33,228 nucleotides of DNA from Candidatus Magasanikbacteria bacterium RIFCSPHIGHO2_02_FULL_48_18 (GTDB lineage Bacteria; Patescibacteriota; Patescibacteriia; Magasanikbacterales; UBA922): NCBI GenBank assembly GCA_001784285.1, contig MFQC01000005.1:1-33228 (forward strand), written 5' to 3'. The notes below the pieces were generated by a model. The model was given only the letters and a program-made list of their open reading frames with translations. It searched no databases and was not told where the DNA came from. The position numbers were made by a program, and so were the translations under genes. This document shows, piece after piece, positions 6,999 through 15,099 of this stretch. Positions within the stretch are counted from its first letter, which is position 1. Each line of letters begins with the position of its first letter.

Positions 6999-7017
6999 TT
7001 TTTTAGTATGATATATT
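6990..7017 (+). promoter_or_regulatory. Sigma70-type promoter for the TrmB-headed gene cluster
   Basis: TTGACA (6990-6995), a 16-bp spacer, then TATATT (7012-7017). The predicted transcription start is about 7024, only about 10 nt before the ATG at 7034, so the mRNA would have almost no leader. Confidence 0.7.
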
Positions 7018-7033
7018 TAAAATTAGCAAAAAT

Positions 7034-7771
7034 ATGGATATTAGTATATTTAAAAAATTAGGATTTTCTGACAGATCGGCCAAGGTCTATCTTGCGTTGC
7101 TCCAGCTGGGACCAAGTTCGGTCCGGTCTTTGGCATTGTTTTGTGGATTAAATCGAGGGACGCTCTATGAAGCATTGAAGTGGCTCCAAGAGCAAGAAGT
7201 GGTCTCATTTTATAAAAAAGACTCAAAACAGCTCTTTGTTGCCGAAGATCCGGAGGTACTCCACACGCTCATTCGTCGTCAGGAAGAAGAACTCTCTCTT
7301 GTCGATCGTCAGTTGGAAAAAGTTATTTCCGAACTCCAGGCCGTACACGATCGCGGGGGTGAACGGCCGGTCGCGCGGTATTTTTCCAAAAAAGAAATAG
7401 CTAAAATTTTGGAAGATGTATTGGAAACCTGTGAAAAAGATGAAGACCGGCTGTATCGAATTTATTCCACCGAAGGACTTCGCGAATGCTTGTATCGGGA
7501 TTTTTCCACTTTTAGTGATGTGCGGATTGCCAAAAATATCCGTGTGAACGTTATCGCGATTGGCGGCGGCGGCGAGCTCCGCGGTTTGGATGAGCGCAAG
7601 TGGCTTTCTCTTAAAGATACCATGCCCTCGACCTCTATTCTCATCTATCCCGGCAAGACTGCGTATATTTCTTTGGACGCAAAACAAGAACCGGTGGGTG
7701 TTGTTATTGAAAATGAAGGAGTATCCCAAACGCAAAAAAATATCTTTGACTCATTGTGGATGTGTTTGTAA
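7034..7771 (+). CDS. TrmB-like winged-helix transcriptional regulator
   Basis: A 245-residue DNA-binding regulator. The N-terminal winged helix (about residues 1-70) has the TrmB pattern: SDRSAKVYLALLQLGPSS, a recognition helix near LNRGTLYEALKWLQ, and the wing VSFYKKDSKQLFV. A coiled-coil region (about 80-110, RRQEEELSLVDRQLEKVI) follows. The C-terminal domain (about 120-245) is of the TrmB sensor type and likely binds a small ligand. Archaeal TrmB proteins sense sugars; the ligand here is unknown. It is first in a long plus-strand cluster and divergent from the membrane cassette, so it may control both and itself. Confidence 0.85.
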   Translation: MDISIFKKLGFSDRSAKVYLALLQLGPSSVRSLALFCGLNRGTLYEALKWLQEQEVVSFYKKDSKQLFVAEDPEVLHTLIRRQEEELSLVDRQLEKVISELQAVHDRGGERPVARYFSKKEIAKILEDVLETCEKDEDRLYRIYSTEGLRECLYRDFSTFSDVRIAKNIRVNVIAIGGGGELRGLDERKWLSLKDTMPSTSILIYPGKTAYISLDAKQEPVGVVIENEGVSQTQKNIFDSLWMCL

Positions 7772-7774
7772 GGT

Positions 7775-8419
7775 ATGGTGATTATTGATTTTGATGATAC
7801 ATTGTTTGACACAGAACAATTTAAAGAAGCCCGGCTTGAAGCGGTGGAGCATCTTGGCGTTTCAGAACAAGAATTTTGGGAAACCTATCGCATTGCCCGC
7901 AATAGTCCGGATGGCGCGTTTACGTATTCCAATGAGCGCCATGCCGCCGTGTTGGCTGAGAGAGGGTACAGCGAAAAAGAAGTGCTCTTTGTTTTGGAAC
8001 AAACGACAGGGGAGCACGTGTACGAATTTCTTTTTTCCGATACGATCCCTTTTTTGGATTTTTTGAAACACACGCGCGAGCGCATGATATTGTTGAGTCT
8101 TGGCAATCCGGGATTTCAAAAATTGAAGACGGACGGTTCCGGGGTGAGCGCATATTTTGACACGGTGATCATGGTTCATGACACCAAGCGCCATGTTCTT
8201 CGGGAGCTCTTGCGTGCTGTTCCCGCATCGGATTCGGTGTGGTTTATTAACGACAAAGTGGACGAAACAAAACAGCTCCTTTCTTTATTTCCGGAATTGC
8301 GTCCCATATTAAAACAATCTCGCCGGTTTCCCGAGTCGGACTATGCGGAGAGCGGGCTACCCTATTTTGAAACCCTTACGGAAATACAAGAATTTTTAAC
8401 ACCATATGTCACTCCTTGA
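7775..8419 (+). CDS. HAD-superfamily hydrolase
   Basis: A 214-residue Rossmann-like phosphatase. Motif I is IDFDDTLFDT (residues 3-12), with the nucleophile Asp5 and general acid Asp7. Motif II is the Ser in LLSLGN, motif III the Lys in DTKRHVL, and motif IV the acidic INDKVDE. A helical cap lies between motifs I and II (about 15-85). It probably acts on a phosphorylated metabolite, but the substrate cannot be read from sequence. It starts 3 nt after the TrmB-like gene and overlaps the next gene by 14 nt, so translation is likely coupled. Confidence 0.85.
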   Translation: MVIIDFDDTLFDTEQFKEARLEAVEHLGVSEQEFWETYRIARNSPDGAFTYSNERHAAVLAERGYSEKEVLFVLEQTTGEHVYEFLFSDTIPFLDFLKHTRERMILLSLGNPGFQKLKTDGSGVSAYFDTVIMVHDTKRHVLRELLRAVPASDSVWFINDKVDETKQLLSLFPELRPILKQSRRFPESDYAESGLPYFETLTEIQEFLTPYVTP

Positions 8420-9194
8420 TCATGTCGGCATGGTTCTCTTGGCGGCCGGCAAAGGCACGCGTCTTGGCTGTACGGATAAACCCAAGGTCATGCTTGATAT
8501 TGGCGGAAAACCCATGATGAGTTATATTGTTTCCAGCCTTGAGTCGCTTGGCGTTTCATCGGAGCGGATTATGGCCGTGGTCGGATTTCAGCGAGAAACA
8601 ATCATTAACTATTTTGGTTCTCGCGTGAATTACGCGGTTCAAGAGGAACAGCTGGGCACGGCGCACGCCGCAATGGTTGGCGCCGCGGCGCTTCCGGAAA
8701 CGATTGAAACCGTGTGCGTTCTTCAAGGGGATGACAGCGCGTTTTTGTCTCCCCAAACACTGAATAATTTTTTGGAAACGCACATTTCATCAGGAGCAGA
8801 TTTGACGCTTATGACCGTCGTATCGGACGATGAAACGCTCGGCAGGGTTATTCGTGACAAAGATGGAGCGCTTCTTGACGTCCTTGAGAAAGAAGAAGTG
8901 ACCAAAGACCAAGAGTCGATTCCGGAACGCAATACGAACATTTTTTGCGCGCGCAAAGCGTGGATCCTCAGCGCCTTTCTCCGGATGCAAGAAATTGATG
9001 CGATTCATGAGTTTGGCATTCCGCAGTTTATTCCTTTGGCGAGAGAAGATTTGTTGCGTGTGCAAACCTATCGTCTTCCAGATCCGGAAGAATATATGGG
9101 TATCAACACCAAAGAGCAATGTGCGCATGCGGACCAAAAAATGCACGCGTTGGTTCAATCGCGTCATTCACATGCGACACAGTCTTATTCTTAA
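8406..9194 (+). CDS. Nucleotidyltransferase, GlmU N-terminal-like
   Basis: A 262-residue sugar-1-phosphate nucleotidyltransferase. The signature LAAGKGTRLGCTDKPKVM binds NTP and Mg2+. EEQLGTAHAA and the metal-binding LQGDDS follow the GlmU uridyltransferase pattern. The left-handed beta-helix acetyltransferase domain of bifunctional GlmU is absent. It may make UDP-GlcNAc from GlcNAc-1-phosphate or activate another sugar phosphate; the specificity is uncertain. It overlaps the HAD gene by 14 nt and lies in the same cluster as GlmS and the YvcK/GlmR-like protein, which favours an amino-sugar role. An alternative start exists at Met9, 8430. Confidence 0.85.
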   Translation: MSLLDHVGMVLLAAGKGTRLGCTDKPKVMLDIGGKPMMSYIVSSLESLGVSSERIMAVVGFQRETIINYFGSRVNYAVQEEQLGTAHAAMVGAAALPETIETVCVLQGDDSAFLSPQTLNNFLETHISSGADLTLMTVVSDDETLGRVIRDKDGALLDVLEKEEVTKDQESIPERNTNIFCARKAWILSAFLRMQEIDAIHEFGIPQFIPLAREDLLRVQTYRLPDPEEYMGINTKEQCAHADQKMHALVQSRHSHATQSYS

Positions 9195-9204
9195 ATTATT
9201 TTGT

Positions 9205-10383
9205 ATGCCTCAGATGATTTCCGCGCTCACGCTCGACATTGCACAGGACGGGTGGAATTCCTCCCGCGGTTTTATCAAACGGGAAATCTCCATGCCGACT
9301 TTGGATGAAAAAAATCATCCGGAAGACGCCCTTTCGGTTATTGTCCGTGTGCGATATGCGGGCATGTGCGGTTCCGACCGAGGCATCTGGAATCGGGTTG
9401 CGTTTACCGATCTTTTTCATTCTGCGCTGGCCAAGGAAGGCAAGACGCTCCGCATTTTGGGGCATGAATTTGTGGGCGAAGTGGTCGAGACCGGGTCGCT
9501 CGTGCCGCATCTTTATTATGAAATAAAAAAAGGAGCGATGGTGTCTGGTGATTCTCATGTGACCTGCGGCAAGTGCTATCAGTGCCGGCTGGGTGAGGCT
9601 GAGGTCTGCCAGGATCAAGCGATTTTTGGGATTTCCATTGATGGTATTTTTGCGGAATATGTCAAAATTCCGGCAAAAAATTTATGGGCCATTGATTTGA
9701 ATCGCGTTCGCGGAGAAATTGCCGCCCTCTATGATCCGTTTGGCAACGCGATTCACACCCTGAGCCGGGTGGACGTGCGCGGCGCTCGAGTTGCCATTTT
9801 TGGGTGCGGCCAGATTGGACTGTTTTCGGTTCTTTTGGCTCGGAAATTTGGCGCGGCAAAAGTGATTGGCATTGATGTAAACGAACACAATCTCGAGCTG
9901 GCCAAACAGCTGGGCGCGCATGAAACCATTCATATCGAGCCGAAGGAGAAAAAAGACCCTGCGGCGCACGATGAGGCGGTTGTTGCAAAAATTATGGAGC
10001 TGACCTATGGAAAGGGAGTGGATGTGAGCTTGGAAATGGCCGGGTTTAATTCATCGGTCAATAATTGTTTGGAAGCCGCGCGGCCGGGCGGGCATGTGGT
10101 GTTTTTTGGCATCAAAGATGGGGATTTTGTCATTCCTCATTTTTCTCGGCTCATTGTGAAAGGATTGACCATTCACAGTATTATTGGCCGCCAAATTTTT
10201 AAAAGTTGGCAAATTGCGCAACGCATTTTATCCGACCGGACCAATGGCATACAGGATGCCATGTGGCAGGTCATCATGAATGAAGGCAAAGGAACGGTTA
10301 TTCCTTTTTCCGAGTATTCGATTGCATTGCTCGAGGAACGAATGGCAGAATATCCAAAATTAATTTTTGACATGCAATCATAA
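9205..10383 (+). CDS. tdh: Threonine 3-dehydrogenase-like zinc alcohol dehydrogenase
   Basis: Medium-chain zinc dehydrogenase, probably oxidising L-threonine to 2-amino-3-ketobutyrate with NAD+. The catalytic zinc site is at AGMCGSD and GHEFVGEV. The structural zinc site is CGKCYQCRLGEAEVC. DPFGNAIHT and the later GRQIFKSW are characteristic of Tdh. The Rossmann motif is FGCGQIG. At 392 residues it is about 50 longer than E. coli Tdh, with extra sequence in the N-terminal half. The true start is the ATG at 9205, preceded by TTTTGT; the open frame extends upstream into the previous gene but is not Tdh-like there. The following gene encodes the partner enzyme Kbl. Confidence 0.88.
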   Translation: MPQMISALTLDIAQDGWNSSRGFIKREISMPTLDEKNHPEDALSVIVRVRYAGMCGSDRGIWNRVAFTDLFHSALAKEGKTLRILGHEFVGEVVETGSLVPHLYYEIKKGAMVSGDSHVTCGKCYQCRLGEAEVCQDQAIFGISIDGIFAEYVKIPAKNLWAIDLNRVRGEIAALYDPFGNAIHTLSRVDVRGARVAIFGCGQIGLFSVLLARKFGAAKVIGIDVNEHNLELAKQLGAHETIHIEPKEKKDPAAHDEAVVAKIMELTYGKGVDVSLEMAGFNSSVNNCLEAARPGGHVVFFGIKDGDFVIPHFSRLIVKGLTIHSIIGRQIFKSWQIAQRILSDRTNGIQDAMWQVIMNEGKGTVIPFSEYSIALLEERMAEYPKLIFDMQS

Positions 10384-10395
10384 TTTTTTTATTGT

Positions 10396-11595
10396 ATGAA
10401 TCAGACGCTTTTGGTGGAAGCCGCCCGTCTTCTTGAGGAAATTCGCGCCGCCGGTTTATATAAAGAACAGCGGCATATTGAAACACGGCAGGGAACGAAC
10501 ATTGTCGCGGATGGAAAATCACTCATCAATTTTTGCGCGAATAATTATTTGGGATTGTCCGGCAGTCAGGAATTGGTTGACGCGGCCAAAGACGTTCTGG
10601 ATCGGTATGGCTACGGATTGTCATCCGTGCGGTTTATTTGCGGAACCCAAACCATACACAAAGAATTGGAAAAACAAATGGCGGCGTATCTTCAAAAAGA
10701 AGATTGCATTCTCTTTACCTCGTGTTGGGACGCGAACGAAGCCGTATTTGCCACACTGCTTACGGATCAAGACGCGGTCATTTCCGATGCCCTCAATCAC
10801 GCGAGCCTTATTGACGGCATTCGTCTCTGCAAAGCGGAACGCCACGTCTTTCAGCACATGGACATGGCGGACCTCGAACAGAAATTGAAAGCAACGCAAG
10901 GGAAACGACTTCGCTGTGTGGCGACCGATGGGGTTTTTAGCATGGATGGCGACATTGCGCCCATGAAGGACATCTGTGATCTCGCCGAACGCTATAACGC
11001 ATTTGTTGTTCTTGATGATTCCCACGCGACAGGATTTTTGGGACCGACCGGCCGCGGTGCGGCGGAACATCACGGCGTTCTTGACAAGGTTGACCTTATC
11101 ACCACCACGTTTGGGAAAGCATTGGGCGGCGCAAATGGGGGGTGTGTCGCCGGATCGAAAAAAGTCATTGAACTCCTTCACCAGCGCGCGCGAACGACAT
11201 TATTCACCAATAGCCTCCCGCCGGTTATTGCGGGGGTGACGCTTTTTGTCCTTTCATATAGCGAGTCTCATCCGGAGTTGCGGGAAAAATTATGGCAGAA
11301 TACACGATATTTTCGAGAAAAAATGGCGCACGCGGGGTTTGCGGTTCCCGTGTCAGAACACCCTATTGTGCCCATCATGATTGGCGACGGCAAAACCGCA
11401 AACGATATGGCGCAGGACATGCTTCACGAGGGTATCTATGTCATTGGATTTAGTTATCCGGTGGTGCCCATGGGCAAGGCCCGTATTCGTGTGCAGATTT
11501 CCGCGGCGCATACGCCGGAACAGATTGATCAGTTGGTAGATGCGTTTGAAAAATTAGGAAAAAAATATTTGAACATGTCCAATTCTTCTCGTTGA
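10396..11595 (+). CDS. kbl: 2-amino-3-ketobutyrate CoA ligase (glycine C-acetyltransferase)
   Basis: PLP-dependent alpha-oxoamine synthase that cleaves 2-amino-3-ketobutyrate with CoA to glycine and acetyl-CoA. It shows NFCANNYLGL near residue 45, the cofactor-contacting LDDSHATGFLG, and the Schiff-base lysine in TTTFGKALGGANGG. RVQISAAHT is near the C-terminus. Its 399 residues match E. coli Kbl. It lies 12 nt after tdh, reconstructing the two-step threonine to glycine route. Related 8-amino-7-oxononanoate synthases share the fold, but the tdh neighbour and the length favour Kbl. Confidence 0.93.
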   Translation: MNQTLLVEAARLLEEIRAAGLYKEQRHIETRQGTNIVADGKSLINFCANNYLGLSGSQELVDAAKDVLDRYGYGLSSVRFICGTQTIHKELEKQMAAYLQKEDCILFTSCWDANEAVFATLLTDQDAVISDALNHASLIDGIRLCKAERHVFQHMDMADLEQKLKATQGKRLRCVATDGVFSMDGDIAPMKDICDLAERYNAFVVLDDSHATGFLGPTGRGAAEHHGVLDKVDLITTTFGKALGGANGGCVAGSKKVIELLHQRARTTLFTNSLPPVIAGVTLFVLSYSESHPELREKLWQNTRYFREKMAHAGFAVPVSEHPIVPIMIGDGKTANDMAQDMLHEGIYVIGFSYPVVPMGKARIRVQISAAHTPEQIDQLVDAFEKLGKKYLNMSNSSR

Positions 11596-11649
11596 TCTCC
11601 CACATGTTTAGGCATGGGGTGGATGAGACATAAGATTAATTTCAAAACT

Positions 11650-13497
11650 ATGTGTGGTATTGTTGGTTATATTGGAGAAAAACAGGCGGCACCGATTCTT
11701 CTTCAGGGATTGCGGCGTTTGGAATATCGGGGTTATGATAGCGCCGGAATCGCGATATTGGATCAAGGTTGTATCCACCGCGCACGTTCGGTGGGGAGAA
11801 TTGATAATCTTATTGACGCGATTGGCGGGAAACAATTTCCCGGAACTATGGGCATCGCGCATACTCGTTGGGCCACGCACGGCGGCGTCACGGAAGAAAA
11901 TGCGCATCCCCACAGCTCGTGCGACGGATCTCTCATGCTCATGCACAATGGGATTATTGAAAATTATCGGGACATAAAAGAAAAGCTTGGGGGAGAGCAT
12001 GTCTTTCGCTCGGAAACCGATTCCGAAGTGCTGGCCCACCTCATTGAACATCATTATCAACTGCTCACGGGCAAAGAAGGGGACGCGCGGCTTCGTCTCT
12101 CAGTTGAGGCCGCGCTCTCTCATGTTCGCGGAACGTATGGATTGTTGGTGATTCATAAAGATCACCCCAATTGTATCATTGCCGCGCGATTGGGGAGTCC
12201 GATTGCGATTGGTATTAATCTGGGGGAATATTTTATCGCGAGCGATCCTACACCAATGCTGGCACACACAAAAAATGTGGTTTTTTTGGATGACGGAGAA
12301 ATTGCGGCCGTAACGCGTTCGAGCTTGGATACGTTTACCTTGAAAGACGAACACATTGTGAAATGTGTTGAACAGATTGATTGGAATGATGAGCAGGCGG
12401 AAAAGCAGGGGTATCCGCATTTTATGCTGAAAGAAATTTTTGATCAGCCAACCGTATTTGAAGATGCCATCCGGGGTCGATATAATTTGGCGGAAGGGAC
12501 GGCCAATTTGGGAGGCCTCAATATGACGCCCACTGAAATGCAACGCGTTTCGCGGATTGTCCTTATTGCCTGCGGCACTGCGTCGTATGCCGCCATGGTT
12601 GGTAAATACGCATTTGAGCGGCTTGCCGGCATTCCGACCGAAGTGGATGTGGGTAGCGAATTTCGTTATCGCGATCCCATTATTGACGATCGCACGCTCG
12701 TTTTTGCCATTTCCCAATCGGGAGAAACCGCAGATACCCTGGCCGCGCTCCGAGAAGCAAAACGAAAAGGCGCGTTTGTTCGGGGCATTGTCAATGTGAT
12801 TGGTTCCACTATCGCTCGCGAAACTGATGGGGGCACCTATATGCACGCCGGTCCGGAGTTGGCTGTTGCCTCAACCAAGGCATACACCAATATGCTGGCA
12901 ATTCTCTTATTATACGCGCTCCAGTTTGGAAGACAGCGGCGAGTGTCTCTTGCAACCGGGCAGAGATTGCTCGGGGCTCTTCGAGAAATTCCACGGAAAA
13001 TGCAGGCACTTTTTGAACAGGCGCCGGCCATTGAAGCATTGGCAAAAAAATATGCGTCCTACGAACATTTTTTGTATCTTGGCCGCGGCATCAATGTGCC
13101 GGTTGCCCTTGAAGGATCGCACAAATTGAAAGAAATTTCGTATATTCACAGTGAGGCGTACGCGGCCGGAGAAATGAAACACGGCGTCAACGCGCTGTTG
13201 TGTCCGGAATTTCCGGTATTGGCCATTATGACAAAGAATCAGCTCTATGATAAAATGCGAAGCAATGTCGAAGAAGTGCGTGCAAGAAAAAGCAAAGTCA
13301 TTTTGTTGGTGAATGAGGGCGACGAACAGGCAAAAGAACTCGCCGACGACGTGTTGATGGTTCCGCCAACCATGGAATTATTGGAACCGCTCTTGAATAC
13401 CATTCCCTTACAGCTGTTTGCCTATTATATTGCGGTTGCGTTAGACCGTGATGTGGATCGGCCGCGCAATTTGGCAAAAAGTGTGACGGTCGAATAA
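11650..13497 (+). CDS. glmS: Glutamine-fructose-6-phosphate aminotransferase (isomerizing)
   Basis: Makes glucosamine-6-phosphate from fructose-6-phosphate and glutamine, the first step toward UDP-GlcNAc and peptidoglycan. The N-terminal glutaminase domain begins MCGIVGYIG with the catalytic Cys2 after Met removal, followed by HTRWATHG. Two SIS sugar-binding domains follow (ACGTASYAA, ISQSGETADT). The C-terminus PRNLAKSVTVE is characteristic. It has 615 residues, the usual length. The ATG at 11650 is fixed by the need for Cys at position 2. A 54-nt gap after kbl shows no clear promoter and no glmS ribozyme was recognised. Confidence 0.97.
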   Translation: MCGIVGYIGEKQAAPILLQGLRRLEYRGYDSAGIAILDQGCIHRARSVGRIDNLIDAIGGKQFPGTMGIAHTRWATHGGVTEENAHPHSSCDGSLMLMHNGIIENYRDIKEKLGGEHVFRSETDSEVLAHLIEHHYQLLTGKEGDARLRLSVEAALSHVRGTYGLLVIHKDHPNCIIAARLGSPIAIGINLGEYFIASDPTPMLAHTKNVVFLDDGEIAAVTRSSLDTFTLKDEHIVKCVEQIDWNDEQAEKQGYPHFMLKEIFDQPTVFEDAIRGRYNLAEGTANLGGLNMTPTEMQRVSRIVLIACGTASYAAMVGKYAFERLAGIPTEVDVGSEFRYRDPIIDDRTLVFAISQSGETADTLAALREAKRKGAFVRGIVNVIGSTIARETDGGTYMHAGPELAVASTKAYTNMLAILLLYALQFGRQRRVSLATGQRLLGALREIPRKMQALFEQAPAIEALAKKYASYEHFLYLGRGINVPVALEGSHKLKEISYIHSEAYAAGEMKHGVNALLCPEFPVLAIMTKNQLYDKMRSNVEEVRARKSKVILLVNEGDEQAKELADDVLMVPPTMELLEPLLNTIPLQLFAYYIAVALDRDVDRPRNLAKSVTVE

Positions 13498-13505
13498 AAT
13501 TTTTT

Positions 13506-13763
13506 ATGGACTCATTCATCCTGTTTATTGGTTTGGTTGCCGCGGGGACAACGTCCGCTTCTTTTTTTCCGCAGGTCGTCAAGGTGATGAAGACGAAGTC
13601 AACGAAGGACATATCGCTTGGGATGTTTAGTCTTATGACCTTTGGCGTGCTTTGCTGGCTTATTTATGGCATATTGCGCAAGGACCCCGCGGTTATCGCC
13701 GCAAATGTTGTGACGATTGTGCTTTCCGGAATTATTTTGTTCTACAAAATTCGATATTCATAA
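13506..13763 (+). CDS. SemiSWEET sugar transporter (PQ-loop)
   Basis: An 85-residue protein of three membrane helices (about residues 3-22, 37-56 and 61-81). The FFPQVVKV motif in helix 1 is the PQ-loop signature. The conserved TKSTKDIS loop follows, and AANVV in helix 3 matches SemiSWEET. These proteins dimerise to form small, usually energy-independent sugar pores. It sits between glmS and the yvcK-like gene with gaps of 8 and 10 nt. The sugar moved is unknown. A role linked to amino-sugar supply is inferred from position only. Confidence 0.88.
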   Translation: MDSFILFIGLVAAGTTSASFFPQVVKVMKTKSTKDISLGMFSLMTFGVLCWLIYGILRKDPAVIAANVVTIVLSGIILFYKIRYS

Positions 13764-13773
13764 TTTGCCATGT

Positions 13774-14742
13774 ATGGCCGAAAGAACAAAAAAAAATGTC
13801 GTGGTGATCGGCGGTGGAAACGGTGCGGCCATTTCTTTGTGTGCCCTTAAAGAATTTCGGGAAGAGGTAAACATGTCCGCGGTCATTTCGATGAGTGATT
13901 CGGGCGGATCAAGCGGACTCTTGCGGAAAGAGTTCGGCGCGCTTCCGGTTGGCGACATTATGCGCGCCATTCTTGCGATGTCTCCATACGACCACGTGGT
14001 TCTCAAAAAAATATTTTATCGGAATCGATTTTCTGGCGCGGGAAAATTGGATGGGCATAATATAGGCAATCTTTTTTTGGTTTTATCCGAACAGTATGGC
14101 CACGATTTTGACGCTTCTCTTCGCGCCCTCCATCAGGCGGTTGAGGCGTTGGGAGTTGTTCATCCAGTTACTTTTGAATCATCAGATTTGTGCGTCGAGC
14201 TGTCGAACGGCGAAATTATTATTAACGAACACGAGATCGACCGGCCAACTCACAGCCGCGAACATCATATTGTGCGCGCGTGGCTCCAGCCGACGCCTTC
14301 GCTTTCTCAAGGCGCAAAACAGGCGATCGAAGAAGCGGATGTTCTTATTTTTGGGCCGGGCAGTTTGTATTGCAGTATTATTGCGTCTCTCGTTGTGGAG
14401 GGCTTGTCGGACGCCATTGCCAAAAATACGGACGCGACGCTCATGTATGTGGTCGGGAATGCATACGAAAAAATAGGAGAAGCAGGGCCATCAAAATTAT
14501 GTGATTTTATCAAAACACTGCAATCATATCTCCCCCGTCCGCTTGACCGTATTATCTATAACAATCACCAGCTCACACACAGAGAGCTTCTTCATTATGA
14601 GGAGAAAGGATGGGAACCTATTTCCTATAACGCAACCCGTTGTGAGGGGTATCCGGTTATTGCGGGTGATTTTGAGAAAAGCGCTGGCGGGCTATGCCCC
14701 CAAAAATTGGCGCCGCTGTTTTATTCCTGTATTTTTTCTTAA
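13774..14742 (+). CDS. yvcK: YvcK/GlmR-like protein (CofD/UPF0052 family)
   Basis: A 322-residue member of the gluconeogenesis-factor family. The nucleotide-binding motif is VVVIGGGNGAA, then SMSDSGGSSG, LPVGDIMRA and HNIGNL. FGPGSLYCSI is in the second half. In Bacillus this protein binds UDP-GlcNAc and stimulates GlmS, and is needed for growth on gluconeogenic carbon. Here it is encoded one small gene after glmS, which strongly supports the same partnership. The ATG at 13774 is chosen because upstream codons overlap the SemiSWEET gene. It is preceded by TGT. Confidence 0.92.
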   Translation: MAERTKKNVVVIGGGNGAAISLCALKEFREEVNMSAVISMSDSGGSSGLLRKEFGALPVGDIMRAILAMSPYDHVVLKKIFYRNRFSGAGKLDGHNIGNLFLVLSEQYGHDFDASLRALHQAVEALGVVHPVTFESSDLCVELSNGEIIINEHEIDRPTHSREHHIVRAWLQPTPSLSQGAKQAIEEADVLIFGPGSLYCSIIASLVVEGLSDAIAKNTDATLMYVVGNAYEKIGEAGPSKLCDFIKTLQSYLPRPLDRIIYNNHQLTHRELLHYEEKGWEPISYNATRCEGYPVIAGDFEKSAGGLCPQKLAPLFYSCIFS

Positions 14743-14760
14743 TTGGTTTATTTGGTGTAT

Positions 14761-15093
14761 ATGGATATTCGCACTACCGTGGAAAAACGCTCTTCCGCGA
14801 TTAAAATTACTGTTGAAGAAGACGGAAAAACAGTGGGACGCGTGTATTTGTATTTTATTTTTAATGATCTCCATGAAAAACCATACGGATTAATGGAAGA
14901 TTTGTTTGTGGATGAAGCACGCCGCGGGCAGGGTATTGGCACAAAACTGATTACGACGCTCATTGAAGAGGCCAAACGGCTGGGGTGCTACAAATTGGTG
15001 GGGCAAAGCCGCCATTCCAGGCCGGAGGTCCACGCGCTGTATGAGCGATATGGCTTTCAAAATCATGGGCTGAATTTTCGGATGGATTTTTGA
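14761..15093 (+). CDS. GNAT-family N-acetyltransferase
   Basis: A 110-residue single-domain acetyltransferase. The acetyl-CoA-binding motif A is visible as VDEARRGQGIGTKLI, with RxxGxG at RRGQGIG. It is followed by GCYKLVGQS and the typical YERYGF near the C-terminus. The substrate cannot be predicted. The ATG at 14761 is preferred over a TTG at 14743. It lies between yvcK and the EndoQ-like gene with very short gaps, so it is part of the same transcript. Confidence 0.85.
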   Translation: MDIRTTVEKRSSAIKITVEEDGKTVGRVYLYFIFNDLHEKPYGLMEDLFVDEARRGQGIGTKLITTLIEEAKRLGCYKLVGQSRHSRPEVHALYERYGFQNHGLNFRMDF

Positions 15094-15099
15094 TTGTGT

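Noticed and set aside
8995-9204. Upstream extension of the Tdh frame by 70 codons
   Set aside because: It lies inside the nucleotidyltransferase gene in another frame and has no similarity to Tdh; the ATG at 9205 has the typical TTTTGT context.
11596-11649. Possible glmS ribozyme or promoter upstream of glmS
   Set aside because: The 54-nt gap is too short for the ribozyme, and no ribozyme core or clear -35/-10 pair was seen.
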